A DNA stretch of 64,000 nucleotides from positions 62,001 to 126,000 of the forward strand of contig NZ_BBQI01000099.1 of NCBI RefSeq assembly GCF_001652915.1, written 5' to 3'. Positions within the stretch are counted from its first letter, which is position 1. Each line of letters begins with the position of its first letter. The notes below the pieces were generated by a model. That model was not told the DNA's origin. It did no database searches and saw only the letters and a program-made list of their open reading frames with translations. Positions 44,592 to 52,514 of the stretch are shown here, one piece after another. A program made the translations under genes and the position numbers. The DNA comes from Cupriavidus sp. D384 (lineage in GTDB: Bacteria; Pseudomonadota; Gammaproteobacteria; Burkholderiales; Burkholderiaceae).

Positions 44592-46889
44592 ATGGATCGT
44601 CGCGCATTCCTCAAGGGCAGCGGCGGGCTGCTGGTCTCGTTCACGCTGCCGGGGCTGCTGCCGGCCGCCCACGCGCAGGCCGCAGCGGGTGTCGACGCCG
44701 CGGGACAGAGCGTCAGGAAGGCCTCGACAGCCAAAGGAGACGTCGATGCCTGGCTGGCCATCGCGCCGGACGGCCGCGTCACGGTGTACAGCGGCAAGGT
44801 GGACCTGGGCACCGGCGCGCGTACCGCGCTGGCGCAGATGGTGGCCGACGAACTCGATGTCGGCTTCCAGCAGGTGGACCTGATCATGGGCGACACGCTG
44901 CTGACGCTGGACCAGGGCCAGACCGCCGGCAGCCTGACCATCCAGGACGGCGGCGGCACGCTGCGCCGCGCGGCCGCCTGTGCGCGCCGCGCGCTGGTGA
45001 CCCGGGCGGCTGCGCAATGGTCGGTCGACGCCGCCACGCTCGCCGTGACTGACGGCGTGATTGCCACCCCGGGCGGCGAGCGCAGGATCGGTTACGGCGA
45101 ACTGGTTGCAGGCAAGCCGCTGCAGGTGGCGCTCGATCCCAATGTCCCGCTGAAAGCCCCGGCGCAGCACAAGCTCGTCGGCAAGAACGTTCCGCGCGTG
45201 GACATCCCGGCCAAGGTCACCGGCCGGTTCACGTTCATGCAGGATTTCCGCCTGCCGGGCATGCTGCACGCCCGCGTGATCCGCCCGGCCGGCCCCGGCG
45301 CCAGGCTGGTCAGCATCGACGAGGCGTCGATCCGCGACCTGCCCGGGGTACGCATCGTCCGCAAGCAGGACTTCCTGGCGGTGCTGAGCCCGAGCGAATG
45401 GGGCGCCGTCAAGGCCGCGCGCCTGCTGCAGGTGAAATGGGACGATCCGCCCCACTTCCCGGACCAGGCCGAGCTTTACGCCTGGTGGCGCAAATTGCCG
45501 GTCAGCAACGTCGAAACACCTGCCAGCAAGGGCGACGCCGCCACCGCGCTGGCCGGCGCGGCCCGTCGCATCGAAGCCACCTACGAGTTTCCGCCGCATA
45601 CGCATGGCTCCATCGGCCCGGCCTGTGCCGTGGCCGACTTCCGCGACGGCCAGTGCACGATCTGGTCGGCCGCGCAGTCCACGCATTCGCTGCAGGGCGA
45701 GATCGCGCTGACCCTGGGCGTCGACAAATCGAAGGTGCGCCTGATCTACCTGGACGGCGCCGGCTGCTACGGCCGCAACGGTCACGAGGATTGCTCGGCC
45801 GACGCGGCGCTGGTGTCGCAGCTCGCGGGTGCCCCCGTGCGCGTGCAGTGGATGCGTGCCGACGAGCACGGCTGGGACCCGAAAAGCCCGCCCACGGCCA
45901 TCGACCTCAAGGGCGGCCTGGACGCGCAGAAGCGCCCCGTCGCCTGGCAATCGGAGTTCTACGTGGCCGCCCAGAAGGGCTCCATCGCCGAATTTCCGCT
46001 GCTGGCGACCGTCACCTCCGGCATCAAGCGGCCGGCCTATGTCACCGGCAATATCTCGAAGAATGCCGACGTGCTGTACGCGCTGCCGAACGTCAGCACC
46101 AAGGTCTACCGGCTGACCGACAGCGCCTTCCGCACCGCGCACCTGCGCTCGCCGGGCCGGCTGCAGAACGCGTTTGCCAACGAGGCGTTTTTCGATGAAC
46201 TGGCGATGGCCGCCGGCGCCGACCCGCTGCAATGGCGGCTGGATTACCTGCCCGATCCGCGTGCGCGTGCCGTGCTGGAGGACGTGGCAAAGCTCTCGGG
46301 CTGGAATCACAAAACCGCCAGGTCGATCCGACGCAAGGGCGATCCGCGCGACGTGGTCCGCGGCCGGGGCCTGGCCTTCGTGCGCTACGACAACGACCGC
46401 ACCTACGTCGCCACCGTGCTCGAAGTGGCAGTCAACCGCAACGACGGCCATATCCGCGTGACCGATGTCTGGTGCAGCCACGACTGCGGCCAGATCATCA
46501 GCCCGGACGGCACGCGCAACCAGATCGAAGGGGGCATCGTGCAGACCATCAGCCGTGTGTTGATGGAGGAACTACGATTCGATGCGCATCGCATCACGTC
46601 GGTGGACTGGGCCAGCTATCCGATCCTGCGCTTCCCCGATGTGCCCAACATCCATATCAGCCTGATCGACCGGCCTGAAGCACCGCCCTGGGGTGCCGGC
46701 GAAATGGCGCCTGCCACCGTTCCGGCTGCGATTTCGAATGCGGTATTTGCGGCAACGGGCGTGCGGCTGCGGTCGGCGCCGTTCCTGCCCGGGAAAATGC
46801 TGGCGGGGCTGAAAGGCGCGGCGGGCGGGAAAGCGAAAGCCGGGAAGGTGACGATGGAGAAACCGGCCACGGAAAAAGCCGTCGCCTGA
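44592..46889 (+). CDS. Molybdopterin-binding large subunit (IorB-like), Tat-exported
   Basis: A 765-residue xanthine-oxidase-family subunit that binds molybdopterin cytosine dinucleotide and hydroxylates a heteroaromatic or aldehyde carbon with water-derived oxygen. The N-terminus MDRRAFLKGSGGLLVSFTL is a twin-arginine signal, so the pair is carried to the periplasm. Landmarks are GCYGRNGHEDCSADAAL, the IorB-specific loop, and the catalytic glutamate in WGAGEMAP. The start is one base beyond the small-subunit stop. No cytochrome c gene or XdhC-type maturation factor is adjacent, so the electron acceptor must be encoded elsewhere. Confidence 0.92.
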   Translation: MDRRAFLKGSGGLLVSFTLPGLLPAAHAQAAAGVDAAGQSVRKASTAKGDVDAWLAIAPDGRVTVYSGKVDLGTGARTALAQMVADELDVGFQQVDLIMGDTLLTLDQGQTAGSLTIQDGGGTLRRAAACARRALVTRAAAQWSVDAATLAVTDGVIATPGGERRIGYGELVAGKPLQVALDPNVPLKAPAQHKLVGKNVPRVDIPAKVTGRFTFMQDFRLPGMLHARVIRPAGPGARLVSIDEASIRDLPGVRIVRKQDFLAVLSPSEWGAVKAARLLQVKWDDPPHFPDQAELYAWWRKLPVSNVETPASKGDAATALAGAARRIEATYEFPPHTHGSIGPACAVADFRDGQCTIWSAAQSTHSLQGEIALTLGVDKSKVRLIYLDGAGCYGRNGHEDCSADAALVSQLAGAPVRVQWMRADEHGWDPKSPPTAIDLKGGLDAQKRPVAWQSEFYVAAQKGSIAEFPLLATVTSGIKRPAYVTGNISKNADVLYALPNVSTKVYRLTDSAFRTAHLRSPGRLQNAFANEAFFDELAMAAGADPLQWRLDYLPDPRARAVLEDVAKLSGWNHKTARSIRRKGDPRDVVRGRGLAFVRYDNDRTYVATVLEVAVNRNDGHIRVTDVWCSHDCGQIISPDGTRNQIEGGIVQTISRVLMEELRFDAHRITSVDWASYPILRFPDVPNIHISLIDRPEAPPWGAGEMAPATVPAAISNAVFAATGVRLRSAPFLPGKMLAGLKGAAGGKAKAGKVTMEKPATEKAVA

Positions 46890-46916
46890 CAGCCTGCGGC
46901 GGATGGCTCAATGAAC

Positions 46917-46948
46917 AAGGCCCCCGATGGCGAAACGTCGGGGGCCTT
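46917..46948. terminator. Bidirectional terminator between the molybdoenzyme and TetR genes
   Basis: A perfect 11-bp stem (AAGGCCCCCGA with TCGGGGGCCTT) closes a 10-base loop, located between convergent stops. Only short T runs follow on either strand. Confidence 0.65.
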
Positions 46949-46991
46949 TGGCCTCTGGCCTTTGGGTCCTTTGATCCCGGTCTTGCAATGC

Positions 46992-47651
46992 TCAGCCGCC
47001 AGTCTGCAGCCCGCGCTCCACCATCTCCAGCAGGCGCTGGCCGATCACCGCAGCCTGCTCCCTGGCCCGGCTGCGCAGCGGCCCATCGATCAGCAGGACC
47101 GCCAGGCCATGCACGGCAGACCACGCGATGTATTCGGCGCCAGGCCGCCGATCCGCCGCCAGCAGGCCGGCTTCGACCCAACGATCCAGTGCGGCACCGA
47201 GCAACTCGAACGGGTTCAGGCCGCTGTTGCCCGCCTTGGCCGGATCGGTGTCCTGCTCCACATCGTCAGGCACCGAAAACGCCGTGCGGAACAGACCGGT
47301 CTCGGCCAGCGCGAATTGCAGGTACCCCATGCCGACCGCACGCAGACTGCCGCGCGCGCGCTCGGCGGGCGATGCATCGGGTGGAATCGCCGCCATTTCG
47401 GCCTCCATCGCCATCGCCAGGCTCGACAGCGCCCAGGCACGCACGGCCTGCAACAAATCCTGCCGACTGGCGAAATGGCGATACGCGGCGTTGGGCACCA
47501 CCCCCGCGCGACGCGTGGCCTCGCGCAGCACGATGGCATCCGGGCCGCCATCGCGGGCCAGGTCGATCCCCGCCTCCAGCAGCGCGCGGCGCAGGTCGCC
47601 ATGTCGATAGGTCGTGCGCGTGGGAGGCGTTGCAGCAACGGCACGGTTCAT
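46992..47651 (-). CDS. TetR-family transcriptional regulator
   Basis: A 219-residue repressor-type protein. The N-terminal helix-turn-helix reads LRRALLEAGIDLARDGG, then LREATRRAGVVPNAAYRHFA, followed by a ligand-binding domain of the WHG/TetR_C_33 sort (IAWSAVHGLAVLLIDGPL). The start at 47651 has GGGAG six bases away; starts at 47663 and 47711 are possible. It is convergent with the molybdoenzyme genes and divergent from nothing close, so autoregulation through the palindromes at 47664-47709 is the simplest prediction. Confidence 0.9.
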   Translation of the reverse strand: MNRAVAATPPTRTTYRHGDLRRALLEAGIDLARDGGPDAIVLREATRRAGVVPNAAYRHFASRQDLLQAVRAWALSSLAMAMEAEMAAIPPDASPAERARGSLRAVGMGYLQFALAETGLFRTAFSVPDDVEQDTDPAKAGNSGLNPFELLGAALDRWVEAGLLAADRRPGAEYIAWSAVHGLAVLLIDGPLRSRAREQAAVIGQRLLEMVERGLQTGG

Positions 47652-47663
47652 GTCATCTCCCAT

Positions 47664-47709
47664 GTGGACGGTGTCCACGCCATGTTGTTTCATAGTAGAC
47701 AGTGTACAC
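47664..47709. promoter_or_regulatory. Candidate TetR operators
   Basis: GTGGAC-GGT-GTCCAC (47664-47678) is a perfect inverted repeat. A degenerate version, GTAGAC-AGT-GTACAC, follows at 47695-47709, 31 bp (about three turns) away. Both lie just upstream of the TetR start codon, where a repressor would block its own transcription. Confidence 0.5.
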
Positions 47710-47777
47710 AAATACTGCCAGTGCCTGACACGTCAGCGGCCCCGATGCGGACAATACGGCACAGCGGGAAACGATGA

Positions 47778-49226
47778 CTACAGGATCGGCGCAAACAGCT
47801 TTGCCACGTGCATGGCCACCCGCAGGATGGCGGGCGAGCCAAGGAAATCATTCGGACCGATCTGCCGCGCCTGCGCGAAATCGGCTTCGAGCATGCGCGC
47901 CACATCGGCCGCGAATGCGGGGTGGGCGGTCATCACCATCAACTCGAAATTGAGGCGGAAGGACCGGTTGTCCAGGTTGGCGGTGCCCACGGCTGCGGCC
48001 TCGTCGTCGATCAGGATCACCTTCTGGTGCAGAAAGCCGGGCTGGTAGCGATAGATCTTCACGCCCGCGCGAATCGCCTGGTATGCGTAGATGGTGGAGG
48101 CGCCGTAAACCACGCGGTGATCGGGGCGTGACGGGATCAGGATGCGCACGTCCACGCCGCGCAGCACCGCAAGCCGCAACATCGCGAACACGGCTTCGTC
48201 GGGCACGAAGTACGGCGACGTCATCCATAGCCGGCGCGTGGCGGACTGGATCGCCTCGACAAAGAACAGCGAGCAGGTCTCCTGCGCATCGGCCGGCCCC
48301 GACGGCACGACCTGGCACACCATGTCGCCCACGTAGCCCGACGGCGGCGTCATCAGGTACGGCACTTCCCGCGCGGCCCAGTACCAGTCCTCGGCAAACG
48401 CCATCTGCAGGTCAAGCACGGCCGCGCCCCGGATGGCGATATGCGTATCGCGCCACGGCGCCAGCGGCGGACGGCGCCCCAGGTACTCGTTGCCGACGTT
48501 GTGCCCGCCCACGAAGGCCTGCGCGCCATCGACGACGACAAGCTTGCGATGATTTCGGAAATTGAGCTGGAAGCGATTGACAAAGCCGGGATGCGTGGAA
48601 AACGGTCGCACTTCCACGCCCGCCTGGTGCAACACGCGCACATAGCCGCGCCCCAGTGCATGGCATCCGATACTGTCGTAGAGGAAATAGACCCTGACCC
48701 CGGCGCGCGCCCGATCGCACAGACGCTTTTGCAGCGCGCGCCCGACTTCGTCGTCATGCACGATGAAGAACTGCACCAGCACTTGCTGGGTGGCCGCGTC
48801 GATGGCGGCGAAGATGGCATCGAACGTGGCATCGCCGTTGACCAGCAGCCGCACATCGTTGTTCATCAGGCATGGCACGCCGGTCAGGCTGGGCAGCGCC
48901 CGCATGCAGGCCTGCTCGGGCTGCAGCACCACGCTGGCAGCCAGCGCCTCGCGATCCTGAGCCGTCATGCCGTGGCGGATCTCTCGCAGCCGGTCGTTGT
49001 TGAACCGGCGCGCATTGACATAGCCGGCAAACCGGCTACGCCCGAAGATCAGGTACGGAATGATCGTGAAGTACGGCATCATCACCAGCGACCCCGCCCA
49101 CGCGATGGCGCCTGGCGCCGTGCGCACCGTCATCACGGCATGCAGCGCCGCGATGATTCCGACGATGTGGAACGCGAGGACAACCGTGGCAATCACGCTG
49201 GGACTGAGCATAGGCACTGGCACCAT
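47778..49226 (-). CDS. cls: Cardiolipin synthase (phospholipase D family)
   Basis: A 482-residue membrane enzyme that joins two phosphatidyl groups to form cardiolipin. Two N-terminal hydrophobic helices (VIATVVLAFHIVGIIAAL, IAWAGSLVMMPYFTIIPY) precede two HKD motifs, HRKLVVVDGAQAF and HQKVILIDDEAA, each giving HxKxxxxD, the catalytic pair of the phospholipase D fold. Length is the same as E. coli ClsA. The start at 49226 (MVPVPMLSPS) is a choice among ATGs at 49226 and 49211; neither has a strong ribosome site. The open frame continues to 49349 without supporting features. Confidence 0.93.
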   Translation of the reverse strand: MVPVPMLSPSVIATVVLAFHIVGIIAALHAVMTVRTAPGAIAWAGSLVMMPYFTIIPYLIFGRSRFAGYVNARRFNNDRLREIRHGMTAQDREALAASVVLQPEQACMRALPSLTGVPCLMNNDVRLLVNGDATFDAIFAAIDAATQQVLVQFFIVHDDEVGRALQKRLCDRARAGVRVYFLYDSIGCHALGRGYVRVLHQAGVEVRPFSTHPGFVNRFQLNFRNHRKLVVVDGAQAFVGGHNVGNEYLGRRPPLAPWRDTHIAIRGAAVLDLQMAFAEDWYWAAREVPYLMTPPSGYVGDMVCQVVPSGPADAQETCSLFFVEAIQSATRRLWMTSPYFVPDEAVFAMLRLAVLRGVDVRILIPSRPDHRVVYGASTIYAYQAIRAGVKIYRYQPGFLHQKVILIDDEAAAVGTANLDNRSFRLNFELMVMTAHPAFAADVARMLEADFAQARQIGPNDFLGSPAILRVAMHVAKLFAPIL

Positions 49227-49416
49227 GAGCGGCCCGGATTCGATGAACCGTATTCTGGCATAGCGGGTCACTTTGGCGCAGCCCGATATCGCACCCACCC
49301 GATCCTGCAGTTCGGCCCGGCGGCCCGGAACCCGGATACGGCGCCCCATTGCCTAATTTTTAATCACGCCGACCGGCCACCCGTCCTGCCGCACCACACC
49401 GCGCACGCCTGCCCCG

Positions 49417-49441
49417 GTTATCCACAAAATCTGTGGATAAC
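49417..49441. promoter_or_regulatory. Inverted pair of perfect DnaA boxes
   Basis: TTATCCACA (49418-49426) matches the DnaA-box consensus exactly. Its inverse complement TGTGGATAA (49432-49440) lies five bases away, so the whole reads GTTATCCACA-N5-TGTGGATAAC. No dnaA, dnaN, parAB or rep gene is in the window, so this is not an obvious replication origin. It may be a DnaA-regulated promoter element or a DnaA-titration site. Confidence 0.65.
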
Positions 49442-49574
49442 GATGGCAGCACGCAACAACCGGTTGGCACACAACCGGACGTCACGCCCCCATTTAAAGA
49501 AACGCTGATTGTTGGACCTTCCCCTGGCCGATACGCTGCATCGTGTTTGCCCGATTCAATGCATTTTGCCCGTT

Positions 49575-49594
49575 CGATAGTGTCCGATAGTGTC
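49575..49594. repeat. Tandem 10-bp repeat in place of a ribosome binding site
   Basis: CGATAGTGTC occurs twice in direct succession, ending two bases before the ATG at 49597. It occupies the space where a Shine-Dalgarno sequence would be; none is present. Confidence 0.6.
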
Positions 49595-49596
49595 GT

Positions 49597-50370
49597 ATGA
49601 ATGCCCAATTTAATATTGCGCTGCTCGCCAGCCGCAACTCCCCTCTCCACCCGATGCAGGAGTTGCTCTCCATCGCCGGGTTCCAATGCAACGTCTTCCA
49701 GACTGGCCGCGAGTTGATCCACGGCCTGGGTCACGACAGCTACGACATGCTGCTGATTGACCGCGACCTGCCAGATATTTCCGCCATTGACGTCATCCGC
49801 GCCGTGCGCGCGGTACGCAATCGCGACGTGCCCATCGTGATGTTCTCGGGCGAAAGCGACGACGACGACATGGTGGAAGCGCTGGACGCCGGCGCGGACG
49901 ACTACATCGTGCGCCCGCTCAACGCCCGCGTGCTGCTGGCCCGCATCGCCGCATTGCGCCGGCGCATGTCCGGCACCCGGCTCAACGCCAGCATGCCGCT
50001 GCGTGCCGGGCCGTACGAGCTCAACAATCCCGGCCGCTTCGCCACGCTGCATGGGCAACGCATTCCGATGACGCCCAAGGAATTCGACCTCGCCATGCTG
50101 ATGTTCGCCAACGCGGGCCGCATCCTGGCCACGCAGCGGATCGAAAACACCATCTGGGGACACACGCTGCCGCACTCGTCGCGTGCGCTGGCCGGGCTGG
50201 TCTCGCGAATGCGCCGCACGCTCGATCTCTGCGCCGAGAACGGCGTGACGATCACCGTGGTATACGCGCAAGGGTACCGGCTCGACATCCTGGACAGTGC
50301 CGCGCGCGCCGAACTGACGGCGCACCGCCGGCCCGGATTGGCCGGCAACGGTGCGCTGGCCGACTACTAG
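49597..50370 (+). CDS. OmpR/PhoB-type orphan response regulator with degenerate receiver
   Basis: A 257-residue protein. The receiver domain (residues 1-118) keeps a candidate phospho-acceptor Asp55 (MLLIDRDLPD). It lacks the acidic pair near the N-terminus (IALLASRNS instead of a DD motif) and has Arg106 where the invariant Lys should be (IVRPLNA). The C-terminal winged helix (MTPKEFDLAMLMFANAGRIL, then VSRMRRTLDL and QGYRLDI) is of the OmpR class. No histidine kinase is adjacent. The EAL-GGDEF gene is convergent, only four bases from its stop. Phosphorylation-independent control is plausible. Confidence 0.88.
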   Translation: MNAQFNIALLASRNSPLHPMQELLSIAGFQCNVFQTGRELIHGLGHDSYDMLLIDRDLPDISAIDVIRAVRAVRNRDVPIVMFSGESDDDDMVEALDAGADDYIVRPLNARVLLARIAALRRRMSGTRLNASMPLRAGPYELNNPGRFATLHGQRIPMTPKEFDLAMLMFANAGRILATQRIENTIWGHTLPHSSRALAGLVSRMRRTLDLCAENGVTITVVYAQGYRLDILDSAARAELTAHRRPGLAGNGALADY

Positions 50371-50374
50371 CGCG

Positions 50375-52207
50375 CTAGCTGTCCAGTTCTCCGCGTGCGG
50401 CCAGGTCGGCAATGTCGATACACACCACGCCCCGCGCCACACCTTTTGCCCTGCGCTTGGCAACGGCGGCAGCCGCCCCGACATGCTGGCTGCCAAGCCG
50501 CCAGGCGGCCATGGCATCGGCGCCCACGCGCACCGCGCCAACCGCCATCGTCACGGGCGGAAAGAACATCGGATGTCCGTGCCGGTCTTCCGAGCGGATG
50601 CCCCCGGCCACGCGGTCAGACGCCGCGTACATGGCGAGCGCGCCGTCGTTGAAGCGCGCCATGGCGTCATGGATGCGCGATTCCCAGTCGTCGCCCTGAA
50701 ACAGCACCAGGTAGTCGTCGCCGCCGATATGACCCAGGAAATCGCGGGCTGGATCGCAGGCCTGCGCCAGGATGGCCGCGGCCCCCTTTAACAGTTCGTC
50801 GCCCTTCCAGTAGCCGTAGTGGTCGTTGAAAGACTTGAAGTGATTCAGGTCGGCATAACAGGCATGGAACGGACTGCGCGCCTCGATCAGGCGGTCGATA
50901 TGCTGGTTCAGCAGGATATTGCCGGGCAGGAAGGTCAGCGGATTGGCATAGCGCGCGGCCTCCATACGCACATCGGTAATCGCGCGTAGCAGGTCGGCAC
51001 CGGTGCCCAGACCCACATAGCGGCCTTCGTCGGTGATGACGAAACCATCCGCCAGCGCGCGGGTCGGCTCTCCGGCCACATGCTGGGCCATTTCCTCCAG
51101 CGTGGTACGCCGGTCGAAACAGACCGGCTGCGGATCGGCCAGCGTAATGCAGGCCTTGCGGCCATACAGTTCGCGGTGGAACGGCGTGGCATAGCGATCC
51201 AGCAGCGTCTGCCGGTTGATCAGGCCGATCGGCCGCCGTTTGCCGTCGACCACGGCCATCGCGTGCAGATCGCTCTGCTCGTGAAACCGCGCCAGCACGT
51301 CGTTGTTCGATGTCTCGGCATTGACGGCGGGCATCGGGCGCAGCAGCTTGCCCGCCGTCGTGCCCGACCAGCCCGTTCGCAGCGTTTCCGGAAATACGGC
51401 AATCTGCCGCGATGCCAGCAGTGAACGCACCTCTGGCGCGATCTCGCCGGGCGGGTTGGCGGCCGGCCGCCCCAGGAAGTAGCCCTGCCCCGCGGCCACG
51501 CCCAGATCCCTGACCAGCGCCAGTTCCTCGGCGGTCTCGATGCCCTCGGCAATCACCCGGCCACCCAACGCATGCATCAGGCCAAGAATCGCGCGCAGCA
51601 CCTCCAGCCTGCGGGAACTGGCGTGGATGCCACGCACCAGCGACTTGTCGATCTTGATGAACTGCGGCGTCAGTTCGGCCAGGCGGTCCAGATTGGCATG
51701 GCCGGTACCAAAGTCGTCGAGCGCGTACTGTACGCCCAGTTCCGTGAGCACCCCCACCACATGCGCAAAGCTGGCGGCATCGCCCACCGCCGTCTGTTCC
51801 GTGACCTCGATGACCACGCGCGACGGCGCGATGCGGGCCCCGGGGCCCTGCGCGCCGTCCAGCCCCAGCAGCGCCGCCATGGCGCGGCCGCGATGATCAA
51901 GCAGATGGCGCAGCGTCAGCGGACTGAAGTTCAGGAACAGCTTGCCGGACAGGTCCAGGGCCGCCCAGGACGCCAGCGCGGTACGCGCCGCCGTCATTTC
52001 CAGCCCGATCGTGGTGCCCGTCTCCTGAGCCATGCGGAACAGCGCATCGGGGGATGCGTGCATCGAGCCGGCAGGCCCGCGAATCAGCGCTTCGTAGCCA
52101 AGGATCTCACCGCTTGCCAGCGTCACGATAGGCTGAAACACCGCGTGCAGCGGTGGGGGTCTTGCGGCCTCGCGGGCCGCAGCCAGATCGGGGGCAACGG
52201 TAAACAT
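50375..52207 (-). CDS. EAL-CBS-GGDEF cyclic di-GMP signalling protein
   Basis: A 610-residue cytoplasmic protein with no membrane segment. The N-terminal EAL phosphodiesterase domain (about residues 15-255) keeps EALIRGP, FLNFSPL, VIEVTE, DDFGTGHAN, FIKIDKS and AEGIET, so it should hydrolyse cyclic di-GMP. Two CBS motifs follow (about 290-420), a likely nucleotide sensor. The C-terminal GGDEF domain (about 435-590) has GGDDY in place of GGDEF and DLNHFK in place of DLDxFK, and is probably an inactive or GTP-binding regulatory domain. The start at 52207 (MFTVAPDL) has no strong ribosome site. It diverges from a chemoreceptor gene. Confidence 0.9.
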   Translation of the reverse strand: MFTVAPDLAAAREAARPPPLHAVFQPIVTLASGEILGYEALIRGPAGSMHASPDALFRMAQETGTTIGLEMTAARTALASWAALDLSGKLFLNFSPLTLRHLLDHRGRAMAALLGLDGAQGPGARIAPSRVVIEVTEQTAVGDAASFAHVVGVLTELGVQYALDDFGTGHANLDRLAELTPQFIKIDKSLVRGIHASSRRLEVLRAILGLMHALGGRVIAEGIETAEELALVRDLGVAAGQGYFLGRPAANPPGEIAPEVRSLLASRQIAVFPETLRTGWSGTTAGKLLRPMPAVNAETSNNDVLARFHEQSDLHAMAVVDGKRRPIGLINRQTLLDRYATPFHRELYGRKACITLADPQPVCFDRRTTLEEMAQHVAGEPTRALADGFVITDEGRYVGLGTGADLLRAITDVRMEAARYANPLTFLPGNILLNQHIDRLIEARSPFHACYADLNHFKSFNDHYGYWKGDELLKGAAAILAQACDPARDFLGHIGGDDYLVLFQGDDWESRIHDAMARFNDGALAMYAASDRVAGGIRSEDRHGHPMFFPPVTMAVGAVRVGADAMAAWRLGSQHVGAAAAVAKRRAKGVARGVVCIDIADLAARGELDS

Positions 52208-52315
52208 GAAACGGATTCGGACGTATGGCAGGCCACCTGCTTGTTGACGGCCGGCCACAAGCAAACTTGAGCACGACGTTGCAATTCAGGCACATATGCA
52301 GCGCGCGCCATTGCA

Positions 52316-52365
52316 TGACAGTCATATGTCACCCGTATGACAAAGTCGCCACATGCGTTTTGTCA
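52316..52365. promoter_or_regulatory. Helically phased TGACA/TGTCA half-sites in a divergent promoter
   Basis: TGACA (52316-52320), TGTCA (52327-52331), TGACA (52338-52342) and TGTCA (52361-52365) start at intervals of 11, 11 and 23 bp and alternate in orientation. They lie in the 307-base space (52208-52514) between the cyclic di-GMP gene and the chemoreceptor gene. No gene is apparent in that space. The arrangement suggests cooperative binding of a dimeric regulator to one DNA face. Confidence 0.45.
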
Positions 52366-52514
52366 CGCAGCCGTCACAAACTTGCCCGACGATCACGCCG
52401 CACCGCAACAAGACCGGCCCCGCGACGGATAGCAAGGTTGCCGACGCCGAGAGGCCGGAGTGCGGCAGTGCAAGGGTCATCGTATGGCGGGGCATCGCCC
52501 CGAAGGAGTTCGTA

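Larger units (their letters stand above)
49227..49596. other. 370-base intergenic region with DnaA boxes
   Basis: This region lies between the cardiolipin synthase start (leftward) and the response regulator start (rightward). It contains the inverted DnaA-box pair at 49417-49441, two CAACCGG copies just downstream (49457-49479), AT-rich tracts near 49355 and 49495, and a tandem 10-bp repeat abutting the ATG. No additional open frame looks real. Confidence 0.6.

Noticed and set aside
44544-46481. 645-residue minus-strand open frame
   Set aside because: Antisense to the molybdoenzyme large subunit; composition is His/Arg/Gly/Gln rich with no recognisable domain.
49417-49441. Chromosomal replication origin
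   Set aside because: Only one pair of DnaA boxes, no AT-rich unwinding element with repeats, and no dnaA, dnaN, gyrB, rep or par genes.
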